Shown here in pieces: positions 35,624-44,966 of a stretch of 64,000 nucleotides of DNA. The stretch is from assembly GCF_009882985.1 (NCBI RefSeq), contig NZ_WTUZ01000038.1:1-64000 (forward strand), written 5' to 3'. The stretch's first letter is position 1; every line of letters starts with the position of its first letter. Made by a program: the position numbers and the translations under genes. The notes beneath the pieces were generated by a model. It had not been told where the DNA came from, searched no databases, and saw only the letters and a program-made list of their open reading frames with translations. This DNA is from Paenibacillus silvestris. Its GTDB lineage: Bacteria > Bacillota > Bacilli > Paenibacillales > NBRC-103111.

Positions 35624-36511
35624 TTAGTATTCAATATCCGATTTAAGAAATTTGAACTGCACATAGGCAATCAAGCTGATAAGGACACACAGGACAATCC
35701 CCATCGCATTCGCAATACCGAAGTTCATGTTAACGAACGCCTGCTGATAAATCAGCATCATAATTGTCGTTGTCCGATAAGCCGGCCCTCCGCCTGTCAT
35801 GATCAAAATAATCGCAAACACTTGAAAAGCACCGATCGTTCCCGTTACCACGACATATAGCAAGGTCGGCTTTAGCATTGGAAGTGTGATCTGGAGGAAC
35901 ATCTTCCCCGGCTTTGCACCATCCAGTGCAGCAGATTCATAATAATCCTTGGGAATTCCGCCAAGCGCAGCAGAGAAGACAACAACCGCTGAACCGACAG
36001 AGATCGTAAGCACAATTAAAGATAACGCAAGTGTCGCAGAATGGACTCCCAACCAATTGACCGACTGTAAACCGACGAGACCCATGATGTAATTGCCGAG
36101 GCCAAACTGTCCATTATAGATGTATTGCCACACCAGAGTTAAGGAGACAATCGAGGTTACGCCCGGAATATAGAAGGCAGCCTTGAAAAAGGATTGCATC
36201 TTTTTCGGGTACGCATATAATGTAACCGCTATCATCAAGGCAATTACGGTGATGGATGGAACCAGATATAAGACGAATTCCAGCGTATTCCGAATCGACT
36301 TCCAGAAGAGAGGATCTGTGAAAATCGTGCGGTAATTATCAAGCCCTGACCAATAGTACTTGGTATAGTCAAAGCCATAGAAGCTGCTTTTGATCGCTTT
36401 GAGAATGGGATAAACAACAAACAGCAGAAAAAACAACAACATGGGCAGGACGAATAGCCAACCGCTGATTTCTCTGCGCAAACGGATGCTGCTGAATGTA
36501 CGCTGTTTCAT
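35624..36511 (-). CDS. carbohydrate ABC transporter permease (MalF/UgpA type)
   Basis: 295 residues from the ATG at 36511 (AGAAGGAAGGAG about 6 nt upstream; the upstream start at 36583 has none and overlaps the binding-protein gene). Six membrane segments (first about 17-37, GWLFVLPMLLFFLLFVVYPI). EAA loop YYESAALDGAKPGKMFLQITLPM near 205-227. It follows the binding protein by 75 bp and precedes the MalG-type partner. Confidence 0.93.
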   Translation of the reverse strand: MKQRTFSSIRLRREISGWLFVLPMLLFFLLFVVYPILKAIKSSFYGFDYTKYYWSGLDNYRTIFTDPLFWKSIRNTLEFVLYLVPSITVIALMIAVTLYAYPKKMQSFFKAAFYIPGVTSIVSLTLVWQYIYNGQFGLGNYIMGLVGLQSVNWLGVHSATLALSLIVLTISVGSAVVVFSAALGGIPKDYYESAALDGAKPGKMFLQITLPMLKPTLLYVVVTGTIGAFQVFAIILIMTGGGPAYRTTTIMMLIYQQAFVNMNFGIANAMGIVLCVLISLIAYVQFKFLKSDIEY

Positions 36512-36586
36512 TGGCTGCTCCTTCCTTCTACCGCTGAGAGGATAAGGCAATGACGGCAGGTGACAACAGCCAACCTGCCGCATCGT

Positions 36587-38029
36587 TTACTTATTGTATT
36601 TGGCAATGGTGTCGTTAAACTTCTTGGAGATGGTATCAATGGTTTGCTTAGGCGTTGACATACCGATAAACAGCTTTTGGATTTCAGGGAACATCGCGGC
36701 TCTCATCTCAGGATACCCTTTGATTCCCCAGCCTGGATCAATCACCGGCCATTCCTTCGTTTTCGTCGCCAGCTTCGCCAGGAACTGCAGCTCAGGGTCG
36801 CTTTCGGTCCAAGCAGGTGCTTTGCCAAGCGGGTTGAAGGACTTCATAGCCGTTTGAAAAATCGTATTATCTTTCATCGTCCAATAGAGGAATTTTTTGG
36901 CCCATTCTTCTTTGACCGCATCTGTATTTTTGAACACGACTCCGAAGCCTACTTCAGACTTTAATGCCGCTTGCCCTGGTGTTGTCGAAGGGAAATTGAC
37001 ATACATGTATTCATGCGGTCCGCTGACGCTTCCGTCTTTCAAGCCGTTCTTAATGATATCGGAGTGAGCTGCCGAGGCAACGACCATCCCGTTCTTCCGC
37101 TGCTTCCAATAGTCTAATGCGTTCGTAGAGGTCAACGTTTCGGGATGCGGCGTGACAAGACCTTCATCAACCAGCGATTTGAAGAAAGTTAACGCTTTTT
37201 CCGTTTCCGGGCTTTCCCCAGCCGTATACTTCGTGTAATCCGCATTAAACAACTTGGCCCCATAACCGGAGATAATGTTGTTATAAATCTGATCGCCCTG
37301 TTCATTGAGTGCGAACAGCGTCAGTCCGTATACGCCCTTCTCTTTGTTCGCCACGGCTTTCAGTGCCGCTTTGAATTGATCCGGCGTCCATGTTCTGTAC
37401 TCATCTTGCGGAAGCAAATTTTCAGCGCCTGCCTCTTTCCACAAGGATTTATCAAGAATCAATCCGAGCTGCGTCGAGTAGTAGGGCATCGTCACAACGT
37501 TGCCGCCTACCGAAACCATTTTCATCATATCCGCACTCTTCTTCACTTGAGCCAGATCTTCTGCCGGAATTATATTCTCCAAGGAAGCTAGCGCGCCCAT
37601 CTGCCCGTACGCCAAAGTACGCCCCGGATAATCCAAAAAGACGTTAGGCGCCGATTTGGAAGCAATCGCTGTCGTGACCTTCTCATTAATGCCGTCAAAA
37701 GGGATAAGCTCGAGGTTTACCTTGACGTTCGGATGGATTTTGTTCCACTCAGGGAGCAAATCCTCTTTGAACCAGTCGCCGGCCTTCTGCCCTGGCTTGT
37801 AGGTACCATTCGGCGCAGCCCAGACTGTCAGTTCAATCTTAGGATCTTCCTTCGGTGCTTGCGACGCTGCTGCTGCCGGACTTGCGCTGCTTGCGGGCGC
37901 TGTTGTCGGAGACGGTTTGCTGGAGCTCTCACCGGTACTGCACCCTACGGTTGTCGCCATGAGAAGCGAGATACCTGCTGCTGCTACAAACAATGATTTA
38001 AATGAATCTCTTTTCATTTTACGGATCAT
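36587..38029 (-). CDS. ABC transporter extracellular solute-binding lipoprotein (UgpB/MalE type)
   Basis: 480 residues. Signal peptide with lipobox TTVGC (Cys about 30), a Ser/Pro/Ala linker (31-60), then a family-1 solute-binding fold (IELTVWAAPNGTYKPGQKAG, EEWAKKFLYWTM). AAGGGGG lies 8 nt upstream of the first ATG (38029); a second ATG four codons later is also possible. It is the specificity component of cluster B, between the PIG-L deacetylase gene and the permeases. The size and fold suggest mono- to trisaccharides or polyol derivatives. Confidence 0.92.
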   Translation of the reverse strand: MIRKMKRDSFKSLFVAAAGISLLMATTVGCSTGESSSKPSPTTAPASSASPAAAASQAPKEDPKIELTVWAAPNGTYKPGQKAGDWFKEDLLPEWNKIHPNVKVNLELIPFDGINEKVTTAIASKSAPNVFLDYPGRTLAYGQMGALASLENIIPAEDLAQVKKSADMMKMVSVGGNVVTMPYYSTQLGLILDKSLWKEAGAENLLPQDEYRTWTPDQFKAALKAVANKEKGVYGLTLFALNEQGDQIYNNIISGYGAKLFNADYTKYTAGESPETEKALTFFKSLVDEGLVTPHPETLTSTNALDYWKQRKNGMVVASAAHSDIIKNGLKDGSVSGPHEYMYVNFPSTTPGQAALKSEVGFGVVFKNTDAVKEEWAKKFLYWTMKDNTIFQTAMKSFNPLGKAPAWTESDPELQFLAKLATKTKEWPVIDPGWGIKGYPEMRAAMFPEIQKLFIGMSTPKQTIDTISKKFNDTIAKYNK

Positions 38030-38086
38030 TCCGTCAGCCCCCTTTTCCTATGTAAAGCGAATTGAATTTATACGTGGACAACGAAG

Positions 38087-38929
38087 TCATGTGAGGGGAA
38101 ACATCTCACGAATACTCATGGTCGAATAAGAGAGATGTCTCATTAGCAAATCACTTTTTTGCGCAGCTTTCGTCAAGGGCAAATGCGAATGCGTTTCGTT
38201 ATAAACGCGGTAAAAACCTTCTGCGAAATTGACGCCGGCCGCCCGACCGTATTCGCCGTTGTAGGATTCGAGCAACTTGCGAGCGAATAAACCGCTATAG
38301 CCTTGGCTTACGAACTCATCCATCGCTTTAATCTTCTCGCCTACAACAGAGCTAATATCGATAAATACGTCATTGCGCATCCCGTACAAGCTAAGACCGT
38401 CGATCGGACTAACCGGCAGCGAAGTTAAGAAGATTTGCTTCACTTGATAGTCTTCCTGACCGTCCAGGTTTTTCAAGAAAAGCGAAACCTTGCTTAGCCC
38501 GGCAAACGCCATCTGTGTCGCAATCGTATGCGGATTATGGAAGGCCGTATTCATCGGAAAATCACAAATCACGATATCTGGCCTTTCCTTGGACACCTCT
38601 TCCGCAATCCGGTTCACGATCTCTTCATTCACAACCGAATAGTTGTCATCATAATCAAGTAAAATGAGCTTGGAAATTCCAATCGTTTGAGCGGCACGCT
38701 CCAATTCACGCCTTTTATTCAGCGCAATTTCTTCCAAGCCCGCATGTAGAAGGCTCTCGTCAGGATTGTCTTTTCGCCATTCCTCGGCGTATTTGTTAGG
38801 ATGAAGCCGTCCGCCATGTGTCAAAATCAGAGCAACGACTTCATCACCGCGCTTCGCGTGAAGCGCCAGCGTACCTCCGCAATTCGTAATCGTATCAGCG
38901 GGGTGCGCATAAATCGTCATCACTTTCAT
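38087..38929 (-). CDS. PIG-L family deacetylase with altered HPxD motif
   Basis: 280 residues. N-terminal motif AHPADTITNCGGTLA, where the canonical family has AHPDDE. The Zn ligands His9 and Asp12 and the distal His (AFHNPHT, His131/His134) can be seen, but the position normally holding the catalytic Asp is Ala11. PIG-L proteins deacetylate N-acetylglucosaminyl conjugates. This copy heads the cluster B operon (AAGGAGG 6 nt before the ATG), 57 bp before the binding-protein gene, so it probably acts on the imported amino-sugar conjugate. The loss of the Asp may mean a different reaction or weak activity. The 229-bp gap upstream (38930-39158) should hold the operon promoter; I see no convincing -10. 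Confidence 0.85.
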   Translation of the reverse strand: MKVMTIYAHPADTITNCGGTLALHAKRGDEVVALILTHGGRLHPNKYAEEWRKDNPDESLLHAGLEEIALNKRRELERAAQTIGISKLILLDYDDNYSVVNEEIVNRIAEEVSKERPDIVICDFPMNTAFHNPHTIATQMAFAGLSKVSLFLKNLDGQEDYQVKQIFLTSLPVSPIDGLSLYGMRNDVFIDISSVVGEKIKAMDEFVSQGYSGLFARKLLESYNGEYGRAAGVNFAEGFYRVYNETHSHLPLTKAAQKSDLLMRHLSYSTMSIREMFPLT

Positions 38930-39158
38930 AGAGCCCTCCTTGTGTGATCAGATTGTCAACCTGTTGAACCCCTCTGCGAATCCACCTGCACAGCGCTGTC
39001 AACATCGGTAGTGTGATCTACCAACAAGGTAGCATAGGCTCCCTAATCCGAAGTAGGTGAAATTCATTAGAAAACCTTTGATTTCGTTAGTCCCACAAGA
39101 GAATATAAGGAATTCGACCTGTTTCTTAAAATAACAAAGCTGTCTGGATCGCTATGTG

Positions 39159-41402
39159 CTATCCAATTTGCCCAAGAAGCTGCTTGCGATACTGCGAAGG
39201 CGATAGCCCCGTGTTATCCTTGAACCAAATACTGAAATAATGCGGATTCATAAATCCGACCTGCAAGGCGATATCCTTGATTTTGTTAGCGGGTTCTTCC
39301 AGTAATCGTTTAGCGTGCTCCATGCGTACTTGCCCAACGTAGTCCGTAAACCCGACACCAACTTCTTTCTTAAATAATTGACTGAAATAGTTGGCATTTA
39401 GGCCGATCTGCTCGACCACCGAATCAATGCCCAATCCAACGTCGCTGTAGTGCTCGTTAATTATTTGCAGCGATTTCAGAATACTTCGGCTAGGCTTCTT
39501 CTCCTCCGGAACACTCGGACTTAAGTGCTCTCTCACAAGGGCGATGAACTGCCTTCCGTTCTTCTCCAGCGGCTGCGACAACAATTTTTCCTGCACATCG
39601 CCGAACCAGCTTTTGCTCAGAACCGCTGATTGACCTGATTTAATGAGCAGCTTATACAAGTGATTGTAGAGCGAAGCCATTAACGCATACAGCACATGCG
39701 GCACGAGATGGCTGGCTCTGGCATAAACGATCAGCTCTTCCATCACAGCTGCACAGTTGTCGATATCGCGCTGTTCCATGTAATATAGGAGCTTGTTTTC
39801 GTACGCTTCAGGGTACTGCAATTTCCAGGAATCACCGACGAAGAAGACATGGGTCTGTTCATCCATTCTTTCGCCAACCAGATAATTGAGCAATGTCTTG
39901 GCTTCCTCGAACGAAATTTTGATCAGATTCACATGCTCATATTGGTTACCGACGAACGCATACATCTGTAGGCCAAGCCTTTCTTTCAGCACGGCGATCA
40001 GCACATTGATTTTATTAAATACTTCTTCATTGGTGCCGTTAAAAATCAAGCAGTACTGTTCGCTCGATAAATAAATGCTAATCATCTCATGCCAATTTTC
40101 GAACTCATGGATAATTGATTCCGCCCGATCCAGGACCTCTTTGTCATTACCGCCATGCACATGCAACAGGACAACTCGAAACGAGGTGCTGCTGAGGCGG
40201 AAACCAAGCCGCTCCTCGAACATCTGCGCTTCTGACTCCGTCATGCTCCCTTCTATAAGAGAACGAACCAGTTTCTCCCGCATGAGCGGCTCGCCTTCAC
40301 GAACTTTATCAATCATATGATTAAACGCACGGCCAAGGTCACCAAGCTCATCTTTATATAAAGGTTGAAATTTCAAATTCAAATTACCTTGCTCGACATG
40401 CCGAAGCATGCGAATCATTTTGCGCATCGGCATAGAAATCGTCCTTGAGATGAACACCGAAACAATCACCATGAGCGCAAGGGACAGCCCTAGAAAAGCG
40501 ATCCATAAATTGTTTATTCGTTTCAAATCTTTAAGCAGCAAGCTCTCTGGGATTGTGTGAACAAACGTCCAGTTCGTCAAAAGGTGTTTCGAATAAGCGA
40601 CAACATAGTTGTCACGTTCTTCGGTATAATGCCCTTTCGTACCCGTCATTCGGGCAATGTCAATGTGAGGATTCTCTGCTCCGCTCCCAGCGGAGAAAAT
40701 AAAACCGTTAGAATCGACGATACTATTCGTACCTTCGTCGAGATTAGATGAGGCCAAATAATTGTTAAGGATCGTTGGAGAAATGGAAATGATGAGATAC
40801 CCGAGGATTTGCAAATTATTTTTATCGTAAATCGTTTTGAACATGACAATGGATGTCTGCTTGTCACGCCATTTGATGAACGACCATAACGAATTGCTGC
40901 TGTTATTGCTCGCCATTTTGTCATACCAGCCTTGCTTTACGAACTCATCGCTGACCAAATAGCTGGGCGTGAAATTCATCCCAACACCACTGTCATAAAC
41001 GTTCTGGTATTTATCCACCAAATAAATAGCTTCAATACCATAAAACCTGGCAGATAACTGCCTTAATTGATCATAGATGTAATTGTAAGCTTGTATCCGA
41101 TTCATGCCGTTCAAATTCGCTGCATTAGCGCTTAAGGGGTCTTGAATATTTTCATTGTACACGAGGAGCTGTGAGGACTTTTCAATACTTTGAATGTAAC
41201 TATCCATGCTGCCGGTGAAATACTCTATTTTTTGCAGCATCGCATTGCCTTCCCGGTCCGTCATAAATCGTTTGATATACGTTGAAGAAAGCATCGCAAA
41301 GATTATGAGCGCAATAAGCGTAACAAGAGAGAACGATAACCACAGCTTTTTTACCAATTTTAGATCGTGAAAAACCCGGAACCCATTTATAGAGCTTCTC
41401 AT
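39159..41402 (-). CDS. membrane-anchored AraC-family regulator with cache and HAMP domains
   Basis: 747 residues from the ATG at 41402 (GGGGGG about 8 nt upstream; the GTG at 41411 overlaps it). Membrane helix at about 18-42 (LWLSFSLVTLIALIIFAML), dCache sensor outside (about 45-290), a second helix at about 295-318, HAMP at about 319-372 (TISMPMRKMIRMLRHVEQGN), a linker and a C-terminal AraC HTH at about 645-745 (NYFSQLFKKEVGVGFTDYVG and HYFSIWFKDNTGLSPSQYRK). It probably senses a sugar outside the cell and activates the divergently spaced but same-strand cluster B operon starting at 38929. Confidence 0.92.
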   Translation of the reverse strand: MRSSINGFRVFHDLKLVKKLWLSFSLVTLIALIIFAMLSSTYIKRFMTDREGNAMLQKIEYFTGSMDSYIQSIEKSSQLLVYNENIQDPLSANAANLNGMNRIQAYNYIYDQLRQLSARFYGIEAIYLVDKYQNVYDSGVGMNFTPSYLVSDEFVKQGWYDKMASNNSSNSLWSFIKWRDKQTSIVMFKTIYDKNNLQILGYLIISISPTILNNYLASSNLDEGTNSIVDSNGFIFSAGSGAENPHIDIARMTGTKGHYTEERDNYVVAYSKHLLTNWTFVHTIPESLLLKDLKRINNLWIAFLGLSLALMVIVSVFISRTISMPMRKMIRMLRHVEQGNLNLKFQPLYKDELGDLGRAFNHMIDKVREGEPLMREKLVRSLIEGSMTESEAQMFEERLGFRLSSTSFRVVLLHVHGGNDKEVLDRAESIIHEFENWHEMISIYLSSEQYCLIFNGTNEEVFNKINVLIAVLKERLGLQMYAFVGNQYEHVNLIKISFEEAKTLLNYLVGERMDEQTHVFFVGDSWKLQYPEAYENKLLYYMEQRDIDNCAAVMEELIVYARASHLVPHVLYALMASLYNHLYKLLIKSGQSAVLSKSWFGDVQEKLLSQPLEKNGRQFIALVREHLSPSVPEEKKPSRSILKSLQIINEHYSDVGLGIDSVVEQIGLNANYFSQLFKKEVGVGFTDYVGQVRMEHAKRLLEEPANKIKDIALQVGFMNPHYFSIWFKDNTGLSPSQYRKQLLGQIG

Positions 41403-41464
41403 AACCTTCACCCCCCATAATATCTATTTTTCTAGGCCAAAATTGACATAACCGCGGGTACGCG

Positions 41465-41492
41465 AAAACGGCACCATGCGTCGATGCCGTTT
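41465..41492 (-). terminator. terminator of the cluster C operon
   Basis: Minus strand arms AAACGGCA and TGCCGTTT (8 bp) around a loop with a small inner ATC/GGT-type pairing, running into TTTTCGC. It lies just past the stop of the last cluster C gene (41505). Confidence 0.7.
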
Positions 41493-41504
41493 GTGTATGG
41501 GTGT

Positions 41505-42293
41505 TTACTTCGCTGTGTAACCTCCATCTACCGGAAGGTTCGTGCCAGTTACATATTGGGAAGCGTCGGAGGCCAGGAACACGATCGGCCCCCAGATGTC
41601 ATCCGACTTCGCCATGCGACCTAACATGGTTCTGTCGTTGTAGCGATGAACAAATTCAGGGAGATTTTTCTCCGTCTGGAAGCCTCCCGGCGAGATGCAA
41701 TTGCACCTGACTTGACGCGCACCATAATAGCTGGCGATGAATCGGGTGAAGTTCACCATGCCGCCTTTGTGAAAAAAGTAGTCCGGGACCAAGCCGTTTA
41801 GCGGAAGCCCCTCATAAAGGGTAGGATCAGGTCCAACCATGCCTTGAATCGAGCCGATGTTAATGATCGAACCCGATCCCTTCTCGGACATCCAATCTCC
41901 GATGACGCGCGTGATTTCGAACAGCCCTGTCGCATTAACCGCCATGCTGCGCGCGAAGCTTTCAAGTGAATCATTATAGTGCGACATCGTGCGAGCAACC
42001 GCATTATTAATGAGGACATCGCACTTTCCTTCTCGCTCTTCCAGCTTATCACGGATCGCAGCAATCGAGGACAGATTCTCTTGATCAAATTGGATGGCAT
42101 GCACCGTGTACCCATCTTGCCTGAACTTTTCCTCAATCGCTTCAAGACGCGATTCATCCCGAGACGTTACATACACGCTGCCTCCGGCCTGCGCGCAAGC
42201 GGTCGCAATCTGCGTGCCGTAGAGCCCAGCGCCTCCTGTCAGTAATACCGTCTTGCCGACTAGCGAGAAACTTTGCATCACATGCGAATTCAA
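41505..42293 (-). CDS. short-chain dehydrogenase/reductase
   Basis: 262 residues. Start TTG at 42293 with AGGAGG 8 nt upstream (an ATG five codons in is the alternative). SDR fold: TGGAGLYGTQIA for nucleotide binding (one Gly displaced from TGxxxGxG), NNAVAR, Ser in NIGSIQG, and the YxxxK pair in YFFHKGG. Close relative of the next gene (42339): shared blocks around SPDPSIY/GPDPTLY, RCNxxSPGxF and YVTGTNLPVDGGYTA, so the two arose by tandem duplication. Last gene of cluster C; it probably oxidises a hydroxyl of the catabolic intermediate. Confidence 0.88.
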   Translation of the reverse strand: MNSHVMQSFSLVGKTVLLTGGAGLYGTQIATACAQAGGSVYVTSRDESRLEAIEEKFRQDGYTVHAIQFDQENLSSIAAIRDKLEEREGKCDVLINNAVARTMSHYNDSLESFARSMAVNATGLFEITRVIGDWMSEKGSGSIINIGSIQGMVGPDPTLYEGLPLNGLVPDYFFHKGGMVNFTRFIASYYGARQVRCNCISPGGFQTEKNLPEFVHRYNDRTMLGRMAKSDDIWGPIVFLASDASQYVTGTNLPVDGGYTAK

Positions 42294-42338
42294 TTCGAAT
42301 TCCTCCTGTCCCTTGTGGAAGCACCGCTTTCCCTATCG

Positions 42339-43130
42339 TTACCAAGCCGTCCATCCGCCGTCTACCATCAGGTTCGATCCGGTCATATAACTGGAGGCAT
42401 CGGAGGCGAGCATAATGACAGCCCCTGTCATTTCTTCAGGCTTCCCTACCCTGCCGAGCATGGTCTTCGCTTGCAGCTGCTCAAGAAATGCGTCATTCTG
42501 ACCAATGACAGCGTTCGGAAAAGGACCCGGAGATACGCTGTTGCAGCGTATCCGATATTTCGCCAAGTGTGCGGCGCAGTAACGGGTCAGCTGGACAACA
42601 CCCGCTTTCCCTGTGCCGTAATTCGGCGGGTTGTTTGCACCGCTATCGCCATAAATAGAAGGATCAGGCGAAACGATGCCGTACATCGAGGCAAAGTTAA
42701 TGATCGAGCCGCCTCCGCTTTCTCTTAAATATGGAATGGCTTCCCGGATACAGCGGAACGTCGTTCCTGCCGTTCCGTCTACGCCTTTATGCCAGACTTC
42801 ATCTGTCATGAATTCCAGCTCTGCCCCTTTGCCATAACCTGCCCCGTAAGTAGCACAGTTGACCAGCACGTTCAACCGTCCGCTGGCAGCGGAGTGTTCC
42901 CGCAGCATATTCTGGATGGAAGCCGTATCCGAAACATCACAGACAATGTTACGCAGACGGCCTTCCTCCATTGCGGCTTCCAGCGTTGAATGGGTACGGA
43001 AGTTCAGATCCGCCACCGTGACATCGGCGCCAAAAGCCAGCAGCGCTTCCGTAAGCGCCGAACCGAGATAACCAGAACCTCCCGTAATCACGACACTTTT
43101 TTGCTGTAAAGAGAATAGATCCGTATACAT
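42339..43130 (-). CDS. short-chain dehydrogenase/reductase
   Basis: 263 residues. TGGSGYLGSALTE nucleotide loop, VNCATYG, Ser in NFASMYG, and YGTGK with the catalytic Tyr and Lys. RBS AAGGAGG is upstream of the ATG at 43130. Paralogue of the neighbouring SDR gene (45 bp downstream). The long insertion before the catalytic Tyr (YGDSGANNPPN) suggests a shared bulky substrate site. Member of cluster C. Confidence 0.88.
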   Translation of the reverse strand: MYTDLFSLQQKSVVITGGSGYLGSALTEALLAFGADVTVADLNFRTHSTLEAAMEEGRLRNIVCDVSDTASIQNMLREHSAASGRLNVLVNCATYGAGYGKGAELEFMTDEVWHKGVDGTAGTTFRCIREAIPYLRESGGGSIINFASMYGIVSPDPSIYGDSGANNPPNYGTGKAGVVQLTRYCAAHLAKYRIRCNSVSPGPFPNAVIGQNDAFLEQLQAKTMLGRVGKPEEMTGAVIMLASDASSYMTGSNLMVDGGWTAW

Positions 43131-43142
43131 CTCCCGGCCTCC

Positions 43143-43973
43143 TTAATTGCTCTTCGTTGAGCCGTACACAGAATCCGTACCGCTTCCAGACACGCGGTTA
43201 AGGCTTGTGGCAATTCCGCTTAAATATTGGCCAAATCCAACGACATCCGCTCCCACACTGACAAATTGGTAGCCCATTGCCGTCAGCTCTGACAGGTTGC
43301 TTGGACTGCCTACCGTTCCTGCGAATTTGCCGTGCTTCTGCGCAAGACGCGCGACCAATTGGCGTGTTTCTAGCAGCAGTGGGTGGTCCCACTTGCCAGG
43401 TGCACCTATGCCTTGGCTGAAATCCCCGGGACCGAAGAAGATCATGTCCAGTCCAGGCAGTGCAATGATCTCCTCGAGCTCAGAGAGCGGCTCCGGATCT
43501 TCAATCTGCAGCACATTGAAACGCTGCTCATTCGCCTGTGAGATGTAATCGCCCAGCTCCAAATTGCAGAAAGCGCCATCGGCATTCCCGCCATCAAGCG
43601 GGCGGCGGCCGATCGGGTGAAACTTCGTGTGATGAATGATTTGCTTCGCATCCGCCAGACTCATCACATGTGGAATCATAATCCCCGCCGCATCCATCTC
43701 CAGCGGGCGAATCAGATCGCTATAGCTGCCTCTGGCCACGCGCACAAGAACATCCACATCATAGGCTTTCGCAGCCCAGATTTGCCGCTCAATCACAGCC
43801 CAATCATTGGGGACATGCTCCATGTCCGTCCAGAGGCAGTCCACACCAGAAATCCTGGCAGCCATTTCCGTAATTCGAGGGTCAGCGAGATTTAACTTCA
43901 GTGCAATTGCCGTTTCCCCAGATCTAAGCTTGCGTAAAACTCGACTCGGACGCATATGAAACTGGTTTGTCAT
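43143..43973 (-). CDS. HpcH/HpaI-family class II aldolase
   Basis: 276 residues from the ATG at 43973 (AAGGAGG 8 nt upstream). TIM barrel of the HpcH/HpaI type: WTDMEH (catalytic His region), MIPHV, LQIEDPEPL with a metal-binding Glu and FFGPGDFS with the metal-binding Asp. Known reaction: reversible retro-aldol cleavage of 2-keto-3-deoxy or 4-hydroxy-2-keto acids to pyruvate plus an aldehyde. In cluster C it is the likely C-C bond-cleaving step after SDR/Gfo/Idh oxidation; the preceding Gfo/Idh gene is 37 bp away. Confidence 0.9.
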   Translation of the reverse strand: MTNQFHMRPSRVLRKLRSGETAIALKLNLADPRITEMAARISGVDCLWTDMEHVPNDWAVIERQIWAAKAYDVDVLVRVARGSYSDLIRPLEMDAAGIMIPHVMSLADAKQIIHHTKFHPIGRRPLDGGNADGAFCNLELGDYISQANEQRFNVLQIEDPEPLSELEEIIALPGLDMIFFGPGDFSQGIGAPGKWDHPLLLETRQLVARLAQKHGKFAGTVGSPSNLSELTAMGYQFVSVGADVVGFGQYLSGIATSLNRVSGSGTDSVYGSTKSN

Positions 43974-44010
43974 CCTTTCGTCCTCCTTCATGTGTATGCG
44001 AAAAGCGGAT

Positions 44011-44952
44011 CTAGTCCGCAGCGATTTCTTCCAGAGGGACGATGCTTCCCCCTTCTTCCCGGCTTCGAATGCCGGCTATGACCATACGCATTAATTCTTC
44101 TGTTTCACTGAATGGAAAAGGACGCTCATCTGTATGCAAGTATTCGATAAAAGCTTCAAGCTGAGTTTTGAAGGAATAAAACGTATCTTGGGAACTAACA
44201 GTAGCGCTAGCACTCGTGCCGCACAGCTGCAAGAGACCATGCGAACCATATAGATCATCAATCGCAATTACAGCAACATCGCCATGTGTGCGATGCTTAA
44301 ATAACACGATATTTCGTTCCTTGGTTCCTACGTTTTGTGCAGAAAGAAAACCGGGGCCTAGAATGGGGTAAATGGACTCCAAAGCGTGAATGCCGTAGCG
44401 CTCCCAGCTTTTGCAAGTCGTGATGCTTGTATAACGAAGCTCTCCTAGAGAATGAATTGAAGTGCGGTAAGGCATAAATTCTTTGCAATAACGCATACAG
44501 CTGGAGGACATGATTCTGGCGCCATCCCGCACCCATCGCTGGAATTGCCTAAGATCAGACTCATTATCGACCAATGGTTTATCAACAAAAATAGGAATTC
44601 CCACTTCGACGAAGGGCCGACAGCGTTCTACATGCTCGTAGCCTTTATCTGTCGTAATCATCACAGCATCTACGTGCCCGATCACATCCTCCGGCCTGCT
44701 CACGACATGAGGAATGAGGGACGCTTTTGCCACGTGCTCCGCGTCTTTAGGATCATCAGTCCAGATGTGCGTCACAGACGCGCCTGGAATTTGCAGCTTT
44801 TCATTCGGTTCTTTTGCAAGATAGACCGGAATAGCTGGATAAGGGCAATCTGCCATCGCTGCTTTATCATAGTTATTGAACATGGCACTCCAGGAATAAG
44901 GATGACCATTCCCATCCACCATCCCGAGAACCGCAATACGCAAGGGTTGCAT
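44011..44952 (-). CDS. Gfo/Idh/MocA-like oxidoreductase with atypical nucleotide loop
   Basis: 313 residues from the ATG at 44952 (GAGAGGAG 8-9 nt upstream). N-terminal Rossmann part RIAVLGMVDGNG in place of the usual GxGxxG, then IFVDKPLVDNESDL with the family Lys (DKP), and a shortened C-terminal domain. The start overlaps the IclR gene region (IclR stop at 44967), which suggests translational coupling. The displaced glycine motif and short length make NAD(P) use less certain than for the copy at 33724. Confidence 0.82.
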   Translation of the reverse strand: MQPLRIAVLGMVDGNGHPYSWSAMFNNYDKAAMADCPYPAIPVYLAKEPNEKLQIPGASVTHIWTDDPKDAEHVAKASLIPHVVSRPEDVIGHVDAVMITTDKGYEHVERCRPFVEVGIPIFVDKPLVDNESDLRQFQRWVRDGARIMSSSCMRYCKEFMPYRTSIHSLGELRYTSITTCKSWERYGIHALESIYPILGPGFLSAQNVGTKERNIVLFKHRTHGDVAVIAIDDLYGSHGLLQLCGTSASATVSSQDTFYSFKTQLEAFIEYLHTDERPFPFSETEELMRMVIAGIRSREEGGSIVPLEEIAAD

Positions 44953-44966
44953 GAGGAGCTCTCCTC

